Shown: positions 18,717 to 26,647 of the stretch, in pieces
Position numbering within the stretch: the stretch's first letter is position 1
Layout of the letters: each line of letters begins with the position of its first letter
Assembly: GCA_012522755.1 (NCBI GenBank)
Contig: JAAYJV010000196.1
Location: 1-63,171 of the forward strand
DNA from: Candidatus Hydrogenedens sp.
GTDB taxonomy: Bacteria > Hydrogenedentota > Hydrogenedentia > Hydrogenedentales > CAITNO01
Direction of reading: 5' to 3'
DNA: 63,171 bases
Translations under genes and position numbers: made by a program
Notes under the pieces: model-generated
Seen by the model: the letters and a program-made list of their open reading frames with translations, nothing else
The model's database searches: none
Told to the model about the DNA's origin: nothing

Positions 18717-18790
18717 GCAGATCCGACCGATCCGACTGATCCGACCGACTCACGGAGACAACTGATCCCCTCAAGTATCTTATGTATTCC
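18717..18790 (+). repeat. Dispersed repeat R3, copy 3, with 9-bp tandem units
   Basis: Contains three perfect tandem 9-mers: GATCCGACC (18720-18728), GATCCGACT (18729-18737) and GATCCGACC (18738-18746). The R3 tail follows, with AACTGATCCCCTC and TATCTTATGT. The tandem expansion is absent from the 14567 copy, so the unit number appears variable. Confidence 0.65.
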
Positions 18791-18923
18791 ACGATGTGCT
18801 GACTCTCGGCCGGAAAGTTTTCCGGCAATGAATTTCTTTGAAGTGACTTGGTTATAAAAAAGGTGATATAGTGCTGATACAAGCATTACACCAAATCTGT
18901 TTCAACATAAAGGAAACCCGCTC

Positions 18924-20768
18924 ATGACCCGCTTTCTTTCTCTTCTGCTTATGCTTCCGCTGCTGTCTTTTCCTCTGTCGCTGTCCGCTCAGAACAACGA
19001 TGATCTTGTTGCTGAAAGCATCAACCGGGTATTTTATCGCTTTGACGAAGTGAAGGAGCCGGCCTTCAGCGATGATTTCATTCTTGCTGACGTGATGCTG
19101 AATCCGGATCAGCCCCGGCGTTTCTCTGATTTCAGCGGCGATATTTCCGGTCGTTTTCTGGGTGCCGTTGCCATGACCTCCCGGGGCGAAAAGGATGATC
19201 TTCAGCTGCAAAGGCTCATGGGAAAACTCCTGCCCTGTCAGCGGGCGGACGGACGCTTCGGCAATGAAAGCCTGTCCTTTACAGCGGCGGATATCGGACC
19301 GGATCAGATGGCGCTGCTCTGGGGTAATGGCCGTCTGCTTGTGGGTCTTCTGGAATATCATGAGCGATTCCCGGAAGAAACCGCCGTTCTGGAAGCCGCC
19401 ACGCGGCTTGGCGATTTTCTTCTCAAAGTCTTTGATGAGTGTGCCACGGAAGAAGTGATGACCCGTGTGCGCGGCATGGCGGCCAATGGCTTCATCTGCT
19501 TCACCCAGTTCAATGAAGGTCTGGAACTTCTTGCGCGAGCCACGAAGGAGGAACATTACCGCGACACGGCAAAACGCATGGAGGCTCTTCTGGAGCCCCG
19601 GGGTATACAGCATACCCATGGCTATCTGACGACTTTGCGCGGTCATATGCTCATCTATGAAACGACAGGCGAAGAGGAACTTCTGGCTGCTGTGGAAGCA
19701 CGCTTTGCAGATATGGAAGAAAGCGGCTCCATCATGATCAACGGCGGACTTCTGGAGTTTTTCAAGGAAGATTATGACCGCGATGAAGGCTGCACGGAAG
19801 CGGATTTCCTGCGTCTGTGTCTCCAGCTGTGGAGGGCAACAGGGAAGGAACAGTATCTCGTCCGGGCCGAGCATTGTCTGAACAATATTTTTTATGCGAA
19901 CCAGTTTGAAACGGGCGACTTCGGTCACCGTTGTTTCAACAAACAAGGCTATATCCCCCATGCCGGTGGTGCGCGCGCCTGGTGGTGCTGCACCATGCAC
20001 GGGCTGCGGGCTCTTCATGATGTGATTGATTTCGGGCTTACAGCCATCGACGATGGTGTGCAGGTCAATCTCTGGCATGAAGGAAGTTTTAAAGACGGTG
20101 CTTTTCAGGTGAAATTGCAACAGATCACCTTGCCGGAAAAGCCTCATCTCCTCGCATTCATGGCGGAGGTGGTTGCCGCCCCTGAGGGCGAACAGACCCT
20201 GGCTTTGCGTGTTCCCGGCTGGGCGAAGAGCTTATCAGCTACAGTGAGCCGTGACGGGCAGAGTCTGGAAGAGATGAAAACAGAAAGCCCCTCTGCAGCA
20301 GCTGTTTCCCGGCTCATTGCTCAGGAAGGCACTTTGTTGAATCTGCGCCGTCAATGGCGGAACGGTGAAGCCGTGGTGATCCAGATCGACTGTGCCCTGC
20401 GGCTTGCGGATCGGGCGGGACAGATTCATACCCTGGCGGAACTGCCCGACAGTGGTGCGGAAGAACGGGCTCTCTTTTTCGGTCCCTGGCTGATGGGCGT
20501 AGATGCTCATACAACCCCCATGTTTCATGGCGAGCCTTATTTGCAGAATATCCTGCTGCTCCCTGAGGACGATGCCGGTGTTTCAGCTGTTCTGTCCATG
20601 ACCAGTAAAGAGCCCGGAAATCTTCAGGCACCGGAGCTGACACTGTCTTATGTCCATCAGGGCTTTTTTGACCTCTGCACGGTGGTCATGCAACCCATCG
20701 CCGCACAGAGTTACCGACCACAAACGACAGTCTCTTACTGGCATTGGATGCGTCGAAGCGCTTCATGA
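18924..20768 (+). CDS. Secreted glycoside hydrolase-like protein, GH127/DUF1680 type
   Basis: 614 residues with a signal peptide (first ~22 residues, ending LSLSA). The main domain is an alpha/alpha toroid of the beta-L-arabinofuranosidase (GH127/DUF1680) kind, shown by IGPDQMALLWGNGRLLVGLLEY and LVRAEHCLNNIFYANQ. Residues HRCFNKQGY and the paired cysteines of AWWCCTMHGLRAL correspond to the Zn/thiolate cluster whose cysteine is the nucleophile in characterised members. A beta-rich C-terminal domain follows (about 400-614). It probably removes arabinose or related sugars outside the cytoplasm. The exact specificity is unknown. AAGGAAA precedes the ATG. Confidence 0.78.
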   Translation: MTRFLSLLLMLPLLSFPLSLSAQNNDDLVAESINRVFYRFDEVKEPAFSDDFILADVMLNPDQPRRFSDFSGDISGRFLGAVAMTSRGEKDDLQLQRLMGKLLPCQRADGRFGNESLSFTAADIGPDQMALLWGNGRLLVGLLEYHERFPEETAVLEAATRLGDFLLKVFDECATEEVMTRVRGMAANGFICFTQFNEGLELLARATKEEHYRDTAKRMEALLEPRGIQHTHGYLTTLRGHMLIYETTGEEELLAAVEARFADMEESGSIMINGGLLEFFKEDYDRDEGCTEADFLRLCLQLWRATGKEQYLVRAEHCLNNIFYANQFETGDFGHRCFNKQGYIPHAGGARAWWCCTMHGLRALHDVIDFGLTAIDDGVQVNLWHEGSFKDGAFQVKLQQITLPEKPHLLAFMAEVVAAPEGEQTLALRVPGWAKSLSATVSRDGQSLEEMKTESPSAAAVSRLIAQEGTLLNLRRQWRNGEAVVIQIDCALRLADRAGQIHTLAELPDSGAEERALFFGPWLMGVDAHTTPMFHGEPYLQNILLLPEDDAGVSAVLSMTSKEPGNLQAPELTLSYVHQGFFDLCTVVMQPIAAQSYRPQTTVSYWHWMRRSAS

Positions 20769-20796
20769 AGAGAAGATGCTGAGGCGAGTCGGATAT

Positions 20797-20824
20797 AAAA
20801 AAATGGGCACGGATTTCCGTGCCC
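20797..20824 (-). terminator. Rho-independent terminator of the FadL-type gene
   Basis: The arms GGGCACGG (20805-20812) and CCGTGCCC (20817-20824) enclose an ATTT loop. On the minus strand the stem is followed by seven T (A-tract 20797-20803). It lies 32 bp past the minus-strand stop. The arms are the same 8-mer found in the 35.6-kb terminator and in three dispersed palindromes. Confidence 0.85.
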
Positions 20825-20855
20825 ATTCTACTATCTTCCAGTCAACCTTCCGGAC

Positions 20856-22079
20856 TCACCACTTGTAGCTGTAGCCGGCCACAGCGGATACGGCCTTGGA
20901 TTCGATGGTGGTGTTATATCCTGCAATGGACATGAGGTCACCGCAACCCGCTTCCCGTTCCCTGTTCCTGAAGGCGTAAACTCCGGAGAGATGAACCTCA
21001 TGTTTCTCATTGATGGCGTGAGAGATGCCCATGGTGACATGATGTTCCACCACAACGGGGACCAGAGCGGAAAGGAAAACCGCATCTTTCCGGACAGGTG
21101 TGTTGCTGTAGGCATAACCGGCGGCCAGCGTCCATTGGGGATGCACTTTCCATTCGGCGCCCAGTTTGAAACCATTCTGGTTGGTCCAGCCGAAGCCGCC
21201 TGAACGGAACATGGGCGAACCATAAGTGCGGATACGCCGCCAGTGCAGCCATTTGTAGTCGGCCGTCACTTCGAATTTCGGCGTGAAGCGATAGGCCAGA
21301 CCCACCTGAAGGGTACGGGGCGTATCCAAGGGGGACCTGAGCAGATCACTGTATTTATCCATGCTCTGCGTCCAGTGGCGCGAACTGTAGCTTAAACCCA
21401 CAGAGAGTTTTTCCCAAGCCCGGTACACGCCGAAACCCACTCCGGCACCGAGAGCATTGTCCCATTTGTTATCGTACTTCGCTCCACGCATGCCCAGCGT
21501 AATATGATCTGTACGGAAACGATTGAGGGACAGATGCAGCCCCACCCCCAGAGACCAGTCGTTATCGAAACGATAGGCATAACTCAGTACGCCGCGTATA
21601 TGTTGATAAGACAAACGCCGGTCCGTATTTCCCTGTAAACGGCCCAGCCAGGTCCGGGAATGGGCATAGTCCACACCGGCTCCGCTGGGAATGAAAAGTC
21701 CGCCGCCCAGTGTACCTGTCTTCAGAGGGATGATAAAGCCTGTGGAAACAATATTGAAAAGATTTTTTGATTCCAGAGTGCCATCAAAAGGGTTGGCCAT
21801 CATGCCGCGGGGAGTCATTTTTGAAGTGGCCAGAACGCTGTACCAGTTCACATCCAGACGCCGTTCCAGATCCACCATGGATGCCGGATTCATGTAGCTC
21901 CAATAGGCGCTGCGGGGACTGGCAACACCACTGGAAGCGCGACCCAGCTGCAGGGCATCATTACCGAGCAGGAAAACACCTTCTCCGGCTCGGGCACTCA
22001 AAAGCGGCAGGAAAAGGGAAAGAACCAGAACCAGCAGAAAGAACTTGCGCCGGAAAACAAAAGAACCGAGCAGACCCAT
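20856..22079 (-). CDS. Outer-membrane protein, OmpP1/FadL/TodX family
   Basis: 407 residues from ATG at 22079, which has AAGGAG eight bases upstream. A signal peptide (ending LLSARA) is followed by SGVASPRSAYWSYMNPASM. This corresponds to the FadL-family N-terminal plug motif, where asparagine-proline-alanine is typical. The rest is alternating hydrophobic beta-strands with aromatic girdles, ending GYSYKW with an aromatic C-terminal residue as in outer-membrane barrels. FadL proteins import long-chain fatty acids or other hydrophobic molecules. The gene is monocistronic, with its own terminator. It is convergent with the GH127-like gene. Confidence 0.85.
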   Translation of the reverse strand: MGLLGSFVFRRKFFLLVLVLSLFLPLLSARAGEGVFLLGNDALQLGRASSGVASPRSAYWSYMNPASMVDLERRLDVNWYSVLATSKMTPRGMMANPFDGTLESKNLFNIVSTGFIIPLKTGTLGGGLFIPSGAGVDYAHSRTWLGRLQGNTDRRLSYQHIRGVLSYAYRFDNDWSLGVGLHLSLNRFRTDHITLGMRGAKYDNKWDNALGAGVGFGVYRAWEKLSVGLSYSSRHWTQSMDKYSDLLRSPLDTPRTLQVGLAYRFTPKFEVTADYKWLHWRRIRTYGSPMFRSGGFGWTNQNGFKLGAEWKVHPQWTLAAGYAYSNTPVRKDAVFLSALVPVVVEHHVTMGISHAINEKHEVHLSGVYAFRNREREAGCGDLMSIAGYNTTIESKAVSAVAGYSYKW

Positions 22080-22465
22080 ATAATCGCTCCTTGCAAAGAA
22101 AATATAATAATTCAGTATGTAAAGCAGTAAAAAAGACAGCCTCACTGTCTTTATCTATCGGGGATACTTCAGAAAGGCACGGCTGTTCCCTTCCCGGTAC
22201 TCTGAAGAACTATTTATACCACAGTGCTTTTATTGGAATCAAAAGAAAAGAGGATGTGTCACGAGATAATTTATATTTCTCAGTATTTGGCTATCAGATA
22301 AGGGGCCTTAACAGAGTGTACAGCACCGGTCGGGATCCGGCTGTTCTATGCTTCTTCGTACCTCTAAACAGTTCCCCATCTCCCTGAAAACCTGATTTAA
22401 GGAATTCCATTTCATAAGATCCGTTCCAATCTGTGTAATTTCAACATCTTACGATCTTCCCGTTA
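22080..22465. other. Divergent intergenic region between FadL-type gene and Bat operon
   Basis: About 386 bp with no gene. It should contain the promoter of the minus-strand FadL-type gene near 22090-22160. A dyad-like element, CCGG-N7-CCGG within 22321-22343, lies about 150 bp upstream of the sigma-54 promoter, where enhancer-binding proteins usually sit. That assignment is speculative. Confidence 0.4.
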
Positions 22466-22480
22466 TGGCATGGGAGTTGC
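22466..22480 (+). promoter_or_regulatory. Sigma-54 (-24/-12) promoter of the MoxR/Bat operon
   Basis: TGGCAT at 22466-22471 and TTGC at 22477-22480 give GG-N10-GC spacing exactly, matching the RpoN consensus TGGCAY-N5-TTGC. The sequence continues CATATAA, identical in type to the dnaK promoter at 60815. The predicted transcription start is near 22492, only about 2 bases before the ATG at 22494. Confidence 0.82.
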
Positions 22481-22493
22481 TCATATAATAACT

Positions 22494-23327
22494 ATGAAAA
22501 GAAATATGTCTGTCATACTGATAAGCTTTGTCATCTTCAGCTCCCTGGGTGCTTCAGGGCTGGAGCTGACGGTAACGACCACGCCCTTGGAGCGCAGCTA
22601 TCCTGTCGGGGAAGAACTGGAGCTGGGCTACAGCCTGAGCTGGACAGAAGCAGAGACGGACCATGTGCTTTTGCCTCCGACTCTTCCGGAACTTGACTGG
22701 GGCACGGCACAGCTGCTCTCCATGACGGTGCGTCGGGAAGGAAGCCATGTGACAGCCGATATTCTGCTGGGTATCATCCCTTCACAGACAGGCCGGCACA
22801 ATTTCCCGTCACTGGAATTGAAAGTGGTGCCTCTGGATGTTGAGACGGGTGCTGAGGAAAATTTGGTACCGCTTCCCTTGTCTCCTTCAGAGCTGATCAC
22901 AACGGAAGAACTGACCGTAGCTGCTACGAAGGGAAGTCCTTTTCTGCTTCCCGTGAGTCTGGCTGTTGTGGTTCTGATTCTGGCTCTTGTGCTGTGGCTG
23001 CTTCGTCGTCGACAAAGAGCGGCGACCTTTGTCGAGCCGGAACGGAGTCTGGAGGAGGAATTGAACACGCTGTTGCATCAGGCCCGGCGTCATCGTCTGG
23101 ACGGAAATTATTACGAAACTTACCGGTCTCTGCATGCCCTGGCCGTGAAATGCGGGGAGCATCAGGCCGCTGTACCGCCCACTCTTCTTTCCCGGTTGGA
23201 AGAGAGGATGAAAGATTTCGGATACCGGGGCAAAGGACCTTCGGAAACAGATCTTGAAGGTGATTTCAAGGATGTGGAGCAGCTTTGCGCCCGGCTTCGG
23301 TCGCATGGAACCCAAGGAGCGATATAA
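22494..23327 (+). CDS. Membrane-anchored Bat-operon protein (first gene)
   Basis: 277 residues from ATG at 22494 (ATG at 22506 is an alternative). A signal peptide (MKRNMSVILISFVIFSS) leads into a beta-rich extracytoplasmic domain with SYPVGEELELGYSLSW, then one membrane span at about 147-168 (LPVSLAVVVLILALVLWLL). A cytosolic helical tail follows with SLEEELNTLLHQARRHRLDG. The layout parallels the C-terminal halves of BatD and the DUF4381-type protein at 25706, so it is probably a BatD-like partner of the complex. The start lies at or just after the predicted sigma-54 transcript start, so translation may be nearly leaderless. The MoxR gene begins 3 bp after its stop. Confidence 0.72.
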   Translation: MKRNMSVILISFVIFSSLGASGLELTVTTTPLERSYPVGEELELGYSLSWTEAETDHVLLPPTLPELDWGTAQLLSMTVRREGSHVTADILLGIIPSQTGRHNFPSLELKVVPLDVETGAEENLVPLPLSPSELITTEELTVAATKGSPFLLPVSLAVVVLILALVLWLLRRRQRAATFVEPERSLEEELNTLLHQARRHRLDGNYYETYRSLHALAVKCGEHQAAVPPTLLSRLEERMKDFGYRGKGPSETDLEGDFKDVEQLCARLRSHGTQGAI

Positions 23328-23330
23328 CAG

Positions 23331-24317
23331 ATGTCTGTGAATGTGGATGCGGTGCGCCGCAATGTGGAAGAACATGCCTCTTTTGTGAGTCATCTGCGCG
23401 AAGAGATCGGCCGGGTCATTGTGGGCCAGCAGTACATGGTGGATCGTCTCATGACGGCCATGCTCGCCAATGGTCATGTATTGATTGAGGGCGTTCCCGG
23501 TCTGGCGAAGACGACGGCCGTGACAACGCTCGCCCAGGCCATGGACTGCAGTTTCCGACGGATTCAGTTCACGCCCGACCTGCTCCCGGCCGACCTGATC
23601 GGCACCCTGATCTATACGCCCAAGACAGGCGAGTTTGTCACACGGAAAGGCCCGGTCTTCGGCAACATCATTCTCGCCGACGAGATCAACCGTGCTCCAG
23701 CCAAAGTGCAGAGTGCCCTTCTGGAATCCATGCAGGAACGGCAGGTGACCATCGGTGAGGAAACCTATCCTCTGGAAGAGCCTTTTATGGTGCTTGCCAC
23801 ACAAAACCCCATTGAGCAGGAAGGTACCTATCCGCTGCCGGAAGCGCAGGTGGACCGTTTCATGCTCAAGCTTCGCATCACCTATCCCAGCCGCCAGGAA
23901 GAACGGGAGATCATGGATCGGGTGGACCTGCTTCACCCCACTCCTGTTTCCACGGTTGTGACGAAGGAGCAATTGCTTCAGGCCCGGGAAGTGGTGAATC
24001 AGATTTATGTGGATGACAAGGCGAAAAATTATATTGTCGATCTGGTCTATGCCACCCGCGAACCGGAAGCCTTTGACATTCCCATCCGCAACCTCATCGA
24101 ATATGGCGCGTCGCCCCGTGCCTCCATCTATCTGCAGCAGGCATCACGGGCCATGGCTTTTCTTCAGGGAGAAGGCAATGTGTTCCCCAATGATGTGAAG
24201 CAGGTTGCCATGGATGTGCTGCGCCACCGTATCAAGGTGAGCTATGAAGCGGAAGCGGAAAATATTACGAGTGAAGATATCATCAGGCGGATTCTGGAAA
24301 GTGTTCCCGTTCCCTGA
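23331..24317 (+). CDS. moxR: MoxR-family AAA+ ATPase
   Basis: 328 residues. Walker A is GVPGLAKTT (about residues 51-59) and Walker B is IILADEINRAP. The family-specific stretch ATQNPIEQEGTYPLPEAQVDRFMLK and a sensor-2/lid region are also present. MoxR ATPases act as chaperones that load metal or partner proteins onto von Willebrand A (VWA) proteins, here most likely BatA/BatB, at the cytosolic face of the membrane. AAGGAG straddles the stop of the previous gene, eight bases or so from the ATG. Confidence 0.95.
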   Translation: MSVNVDAVRRNVEEHASFVSHLREEIGRVIVGQQYMVDRLMTAMLANGHVLIEGVPGLAKTTAVTTLAQAMDCSFRRIQFTPDLLPADLIGTLIYTPKTGEFVTRKGPVFGNIILADEINRAPAKVQSALLESMQERQVTIGEETYPLEEPFMVLATQNPIEQEGTYPLPEAQVDRFMLKLRITYPSRQEEREIMDRVDLLHPTPVSTVVTKEQLLQAREVVNQIYVDDKAKNYIVDLVYATREPEAFDIPIRNLIEYGASPRASIYLQQASRAMAFLQGEGNVFPNDVKQVAMDVLRHRIKVSYEAEAENITSEDIIRRILESVPVP

Positions 24318-24355
24318 GTCTCCGGCCTGTTTGACAGTGTGAAAGAAACAGACAA

Positions 24356-24796
24356 ATGACAACACAAAAGAAAAAAATAACCCGTGGCGCTCTCCTCAAG
24401 CTGGCGGAGAAATGCGGTTCCAGGATTGCCCATGATGCGACTGAAGTGCTGGATCGCGACAAGATCTGCACCTTGCTGGAGCATGCGTGGAAAAAAGCCG
24501 GTATCTGTTTTGAAATGGGCGTCTGGTTCCCCGAGTTTCTGGACGGCATGAAACTGAACTGCGGCCTCTATGTTGATTTTCTTCTGGAAAAACGACTGGC
24601 CGTCATGATTGCGGGAAGCGACAAACCCCGGGCCACAGTGGAAGAAGAACTGGCCTTTTGTGCCGACAGCAGCCTCTTTGATGATGCGGTAATCCTCCAT
24701 TTCGGAAAACGCTTTCACTGTATTCCCGTGGCCTTCAATGATATTACCTGCAGCTGGATCAAAGTGACCCCTCCTGCAGCAGGCCGCCCCTCCTGA
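24356..24796 (+). CDS. GxxExxY-like small protein
   Basis: 146 residues. The middle (AGICFEMGVWFPEFLDGMKLNCGLYVDFLLEKRLAV) follows the layout of the GxxExxY family, a PD-(D/E)XK-like fold: hydrophobic strand, G-x-x-Y-x-x-D-hydrophobic strand, then DDAVILHFGKR at the end. The canonical GxxExxY and ExK residues are not all kept, so nuclease activity is doubtful. It is wedged between moxR and the DUF58 gene, with gaps of 38 and 16 bp, in an operon where this position is normally empty. The function is unknown. Confidence 0.6.
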   Translation: MTTQKKKITRGALLKLAEKCGSRIAHDATEVLDRDKICTLLEHAWKKAGICFEMGVWFPEFLDGMKLNCGLYVDFLLEKRLAVMIAGSDKPRATVEEELAFCADSSLFDDAVILHFGKRFHCIPVAFNDITCSWIKVTPPAAGRPS

Positions 24797-24812
24797 GCCG
24801 GGAAAGAATCTC

Positions 24813-25706
24813 ATGATTTCTCAGAAAGCCATAAAAAAAATCAGACGGATTCAGATCCGTACCCGTCGGACCGTCAATGAGATATTGGCGGGTCAGTACG
24901 AAAGTGCCTTCAAGGGACAGGGCATGGAATTCCGTGAAGTGCGTTCCTATGTGCCCGGTGATGACATCCGCTCCATTGACTGGAATGTGACGGCCCGCAC
25001 GGGAGAGCCTCATGTCAAGGTCATGGCCGAAGAACGGGAGCTGACCGTTGCTCTTCTTGTGGATATGAGCGGCTCGGGACGTTTCGGCAGTGCATCACGG
25101 CTGAAAAATGAACTGGCTGCGGAACTCTGCGCTGTTCTGGCTTTATCCGCCATCAACAACAACGACAAAGTGAGCCTGTTGATCTTTACGGACGATATGG
25201 AATTGTATGTACCTCCTCAGAAGGGAAGCCGCCATGTTCTGCGTATCATCCGTGATGTGCTCTATTTCCAGCCGAAGGGGACAGCCACCAATATCACGAC
25301 GGCTCTCAACTATCTGAACCGGGTCATGCGCCGCCGTGCCGTTGTGTTTCTGGTCTCCGATTTCATGGATGAGGGCTACGAAGACGCCTTGCGTGTAACA
25401 GCCAAACGCCATGATGTCATCGCTGTTTCCGTGACGGATCCCCGGGAAATGACCCTGCCTGATGTGGGCCGTGTCGCTCTGGCTGATGCGGAAACAGGCC
25501 GCGAGATTCTGATCAATACGAGTGACAGAAGACTCAGAGAGAACTATGCACGCAAAGCCCGGGAAGAGGCCGCCGCCAGAGATGAAATCTTCCGGAGAAA
25601 CCGCATCGACAGCCTGAGCCTCTCCACAGACCGTTCCTATGTGGATGAGCTCTATCGTTTTTTCAAGATGCGCGAACGACGCCGTGCAGGGAGGGCCGCT
25701 CTGTGA
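24813..25706 (+). CDS. DUF58 domain protein of the MoxR/Bat operon
   Basis: 297 residues. The DUF58 signature VPGDDIRSIDWNVTARTGEP lies at about 49-68. A VWA-like fold with LLVDMSGSGRF provides a degenerate metal-ion-dependent adhesion site. DUF58 proteins accompany MoxR in nearly all genomes and are thought to be its client or adaptor. It has no signal peptide or membrane span, so it is cytosolic. Its stop overlaps the next ATG (TGATG), giving translational coupling. Confidence 0.93.
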   Translation: MISQKAIKKIRRIQIRTRRTVNEILAGQYESAFKGQGMEFREVRSYVPGDDIRSIDWNVTARTGEPHVKVMAEERELTVALLVDMSGSGRFGSASRLKNELAAELCAVLALSAINNNDKVSLLIFTDDMELYVPPQKGSRHVLRIIRDVLYFQPKGTATNITTALNYLNRVMRRRAVVFLVSDFMDEGYEDALRVTAKRHDVIAVSVTDPREMTLPDVGRVALADAETGREILINTSDRRLRENYARKAREEAAARDEIFRRNRIDSLSLSTDRSYVDELYRFFKMRERRRAGRAAL

Positions 25707-26647
25707 TGTGGAAAGCGCTCCTTCTTCCTCTCTGTCTTCTGGCCGCTTCCGCAAAGGCGGACGAACTCTCTGTACAGGTACGTGTTGAGCCTCCTCTTAT
25801 CCCCTGGCATCGTTCCGTAAGTGTGGAGCTTTCAGCCGAAATACCAGCCTCTCTGGAACTGACTTTTCCGGAAGTTACAGAAAAAGAAGGACGTGCACGG
25901 ATCCGCAAGGCTGAGGGACACAGAAGCCCGGTAGAAGGGGGCAAAAGCCTGCAAAGCCAACGCTATGTCATCGACCCTCTTTCGGCCACAGACTGGCTCT
26001 TCCCCGCTCTCAGCATACCCTGGGAAGATGGTGAGAATACAGGTGTTTTAAAGACAGCTCCCATCGCCTGGACTTCCCGGGAACTGACAGAAGAGGAAAA
26101 GGAATTCGCCGCCCATTTTGAAGGGCTCACCTCGCCTGCGCTGTTCATCAAAAAAGGAAAATCGCCCTCCCGGACTTACGGGGCATTACTTGCTGCGACA
26201 ATCCTGGCCTCGGCTCTTTTTCTTCTTTGGCTGAGACAAGGTCGCGAGAAAACGCCGCCGCCATCGCCGCCCCTCCCCGCCTGGACGGTCGCTTTCAAAC
26301 GCCTTCAGGAACTGAAGAACAGAGATCTGCCCGGACAGGGGCGCATTGATCTGTATTATGTGGATCTGAGCGCCATCCTGCGCTATTACTTTGAAGACCG
26401 TTTCCGTATCCCCGCTCCCGAACAGACAAGCCCGGAACTTCTGGAAGCGGTTGAGGAAGGCAAACGCCTTGACGAGGAGCAATACGGCTTCCTCCGGGCT
26501 TTTCTGCGTCAGTGTGACCGTGTGAAATTCGCCCTGTATCAGGCCGATGCCGATGAGATGAAGGAACATTTCAGCGGTGTGAAAAAACTGGTTCAGCAGA
26601 CTATCCCGGCTGATCCCGGCGAGAATGAAGAAGGAGGCCGCCCATGA
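25706..26647 (+). CDS. Membrane protein of the Bat operon (DUF4381-like)
   Basis: 313 residues from the ATG overlapping the DUF58 stop; a GTG one codon earlier is possible. A signal peptide (WKALLLPLCLLAASAKA) and an extracytoplasmic beta domain come first. A single span follows at about 155-175 (YGALLAATILASALFLLWL), then a proline-rich linker and a cytosolic helical domain. The helical domain includes YYVDLSAILRYYFEDRF, typical of DUF4381 proteins in MoxR/Bat loci. It probably connects cytosolic MoxR/DUF58 to periplasmic parts of the complex. The stop overlaps the batA start by 4 bp. Confidence 0.75.
   Translation: MWKALLLPLCLLAASAKADELSVQVRVEPPLIPWHRSVSVELSAEIPASLELTFPEVTEKEGRARIRKAEGHRSPVEGGKSLQSQRYVIDPLSATDWLFPALSIPWEDGENTGVLKTAPIAWTSRELTEEEKEFAAHFEGLTSPALFIKKGKSPSRTYGALLAATILASALFLLWLRQGREKTPPPSPPLPAWTVAFKRLQELKNRDLPGQGRIDLYYVDLSAILRYYFEDRFRIPAPEQTSPELLEAVEEGKRLDEEQYGFLRAFLRQCDRVKFALYQADADEMKEHFSGVKKLVQQTIPADPGENEEGGRP

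Noticed and set aside
18720-18746. CRISPR-like direct repeats
   Set aside because: Only three contiguous 9-bp units with no spacers and no cas genes.
18852-20147. 431-residue minus-strand open frame opposite the GH127-like gene
   Set aside because: Composition and lack of motifs show it is the antisense of a well-supported secreted enzyme. The same applies to long antisense frames opposite menD, batA, htrA, yidC, the CNT gene and the maturase-like gene.
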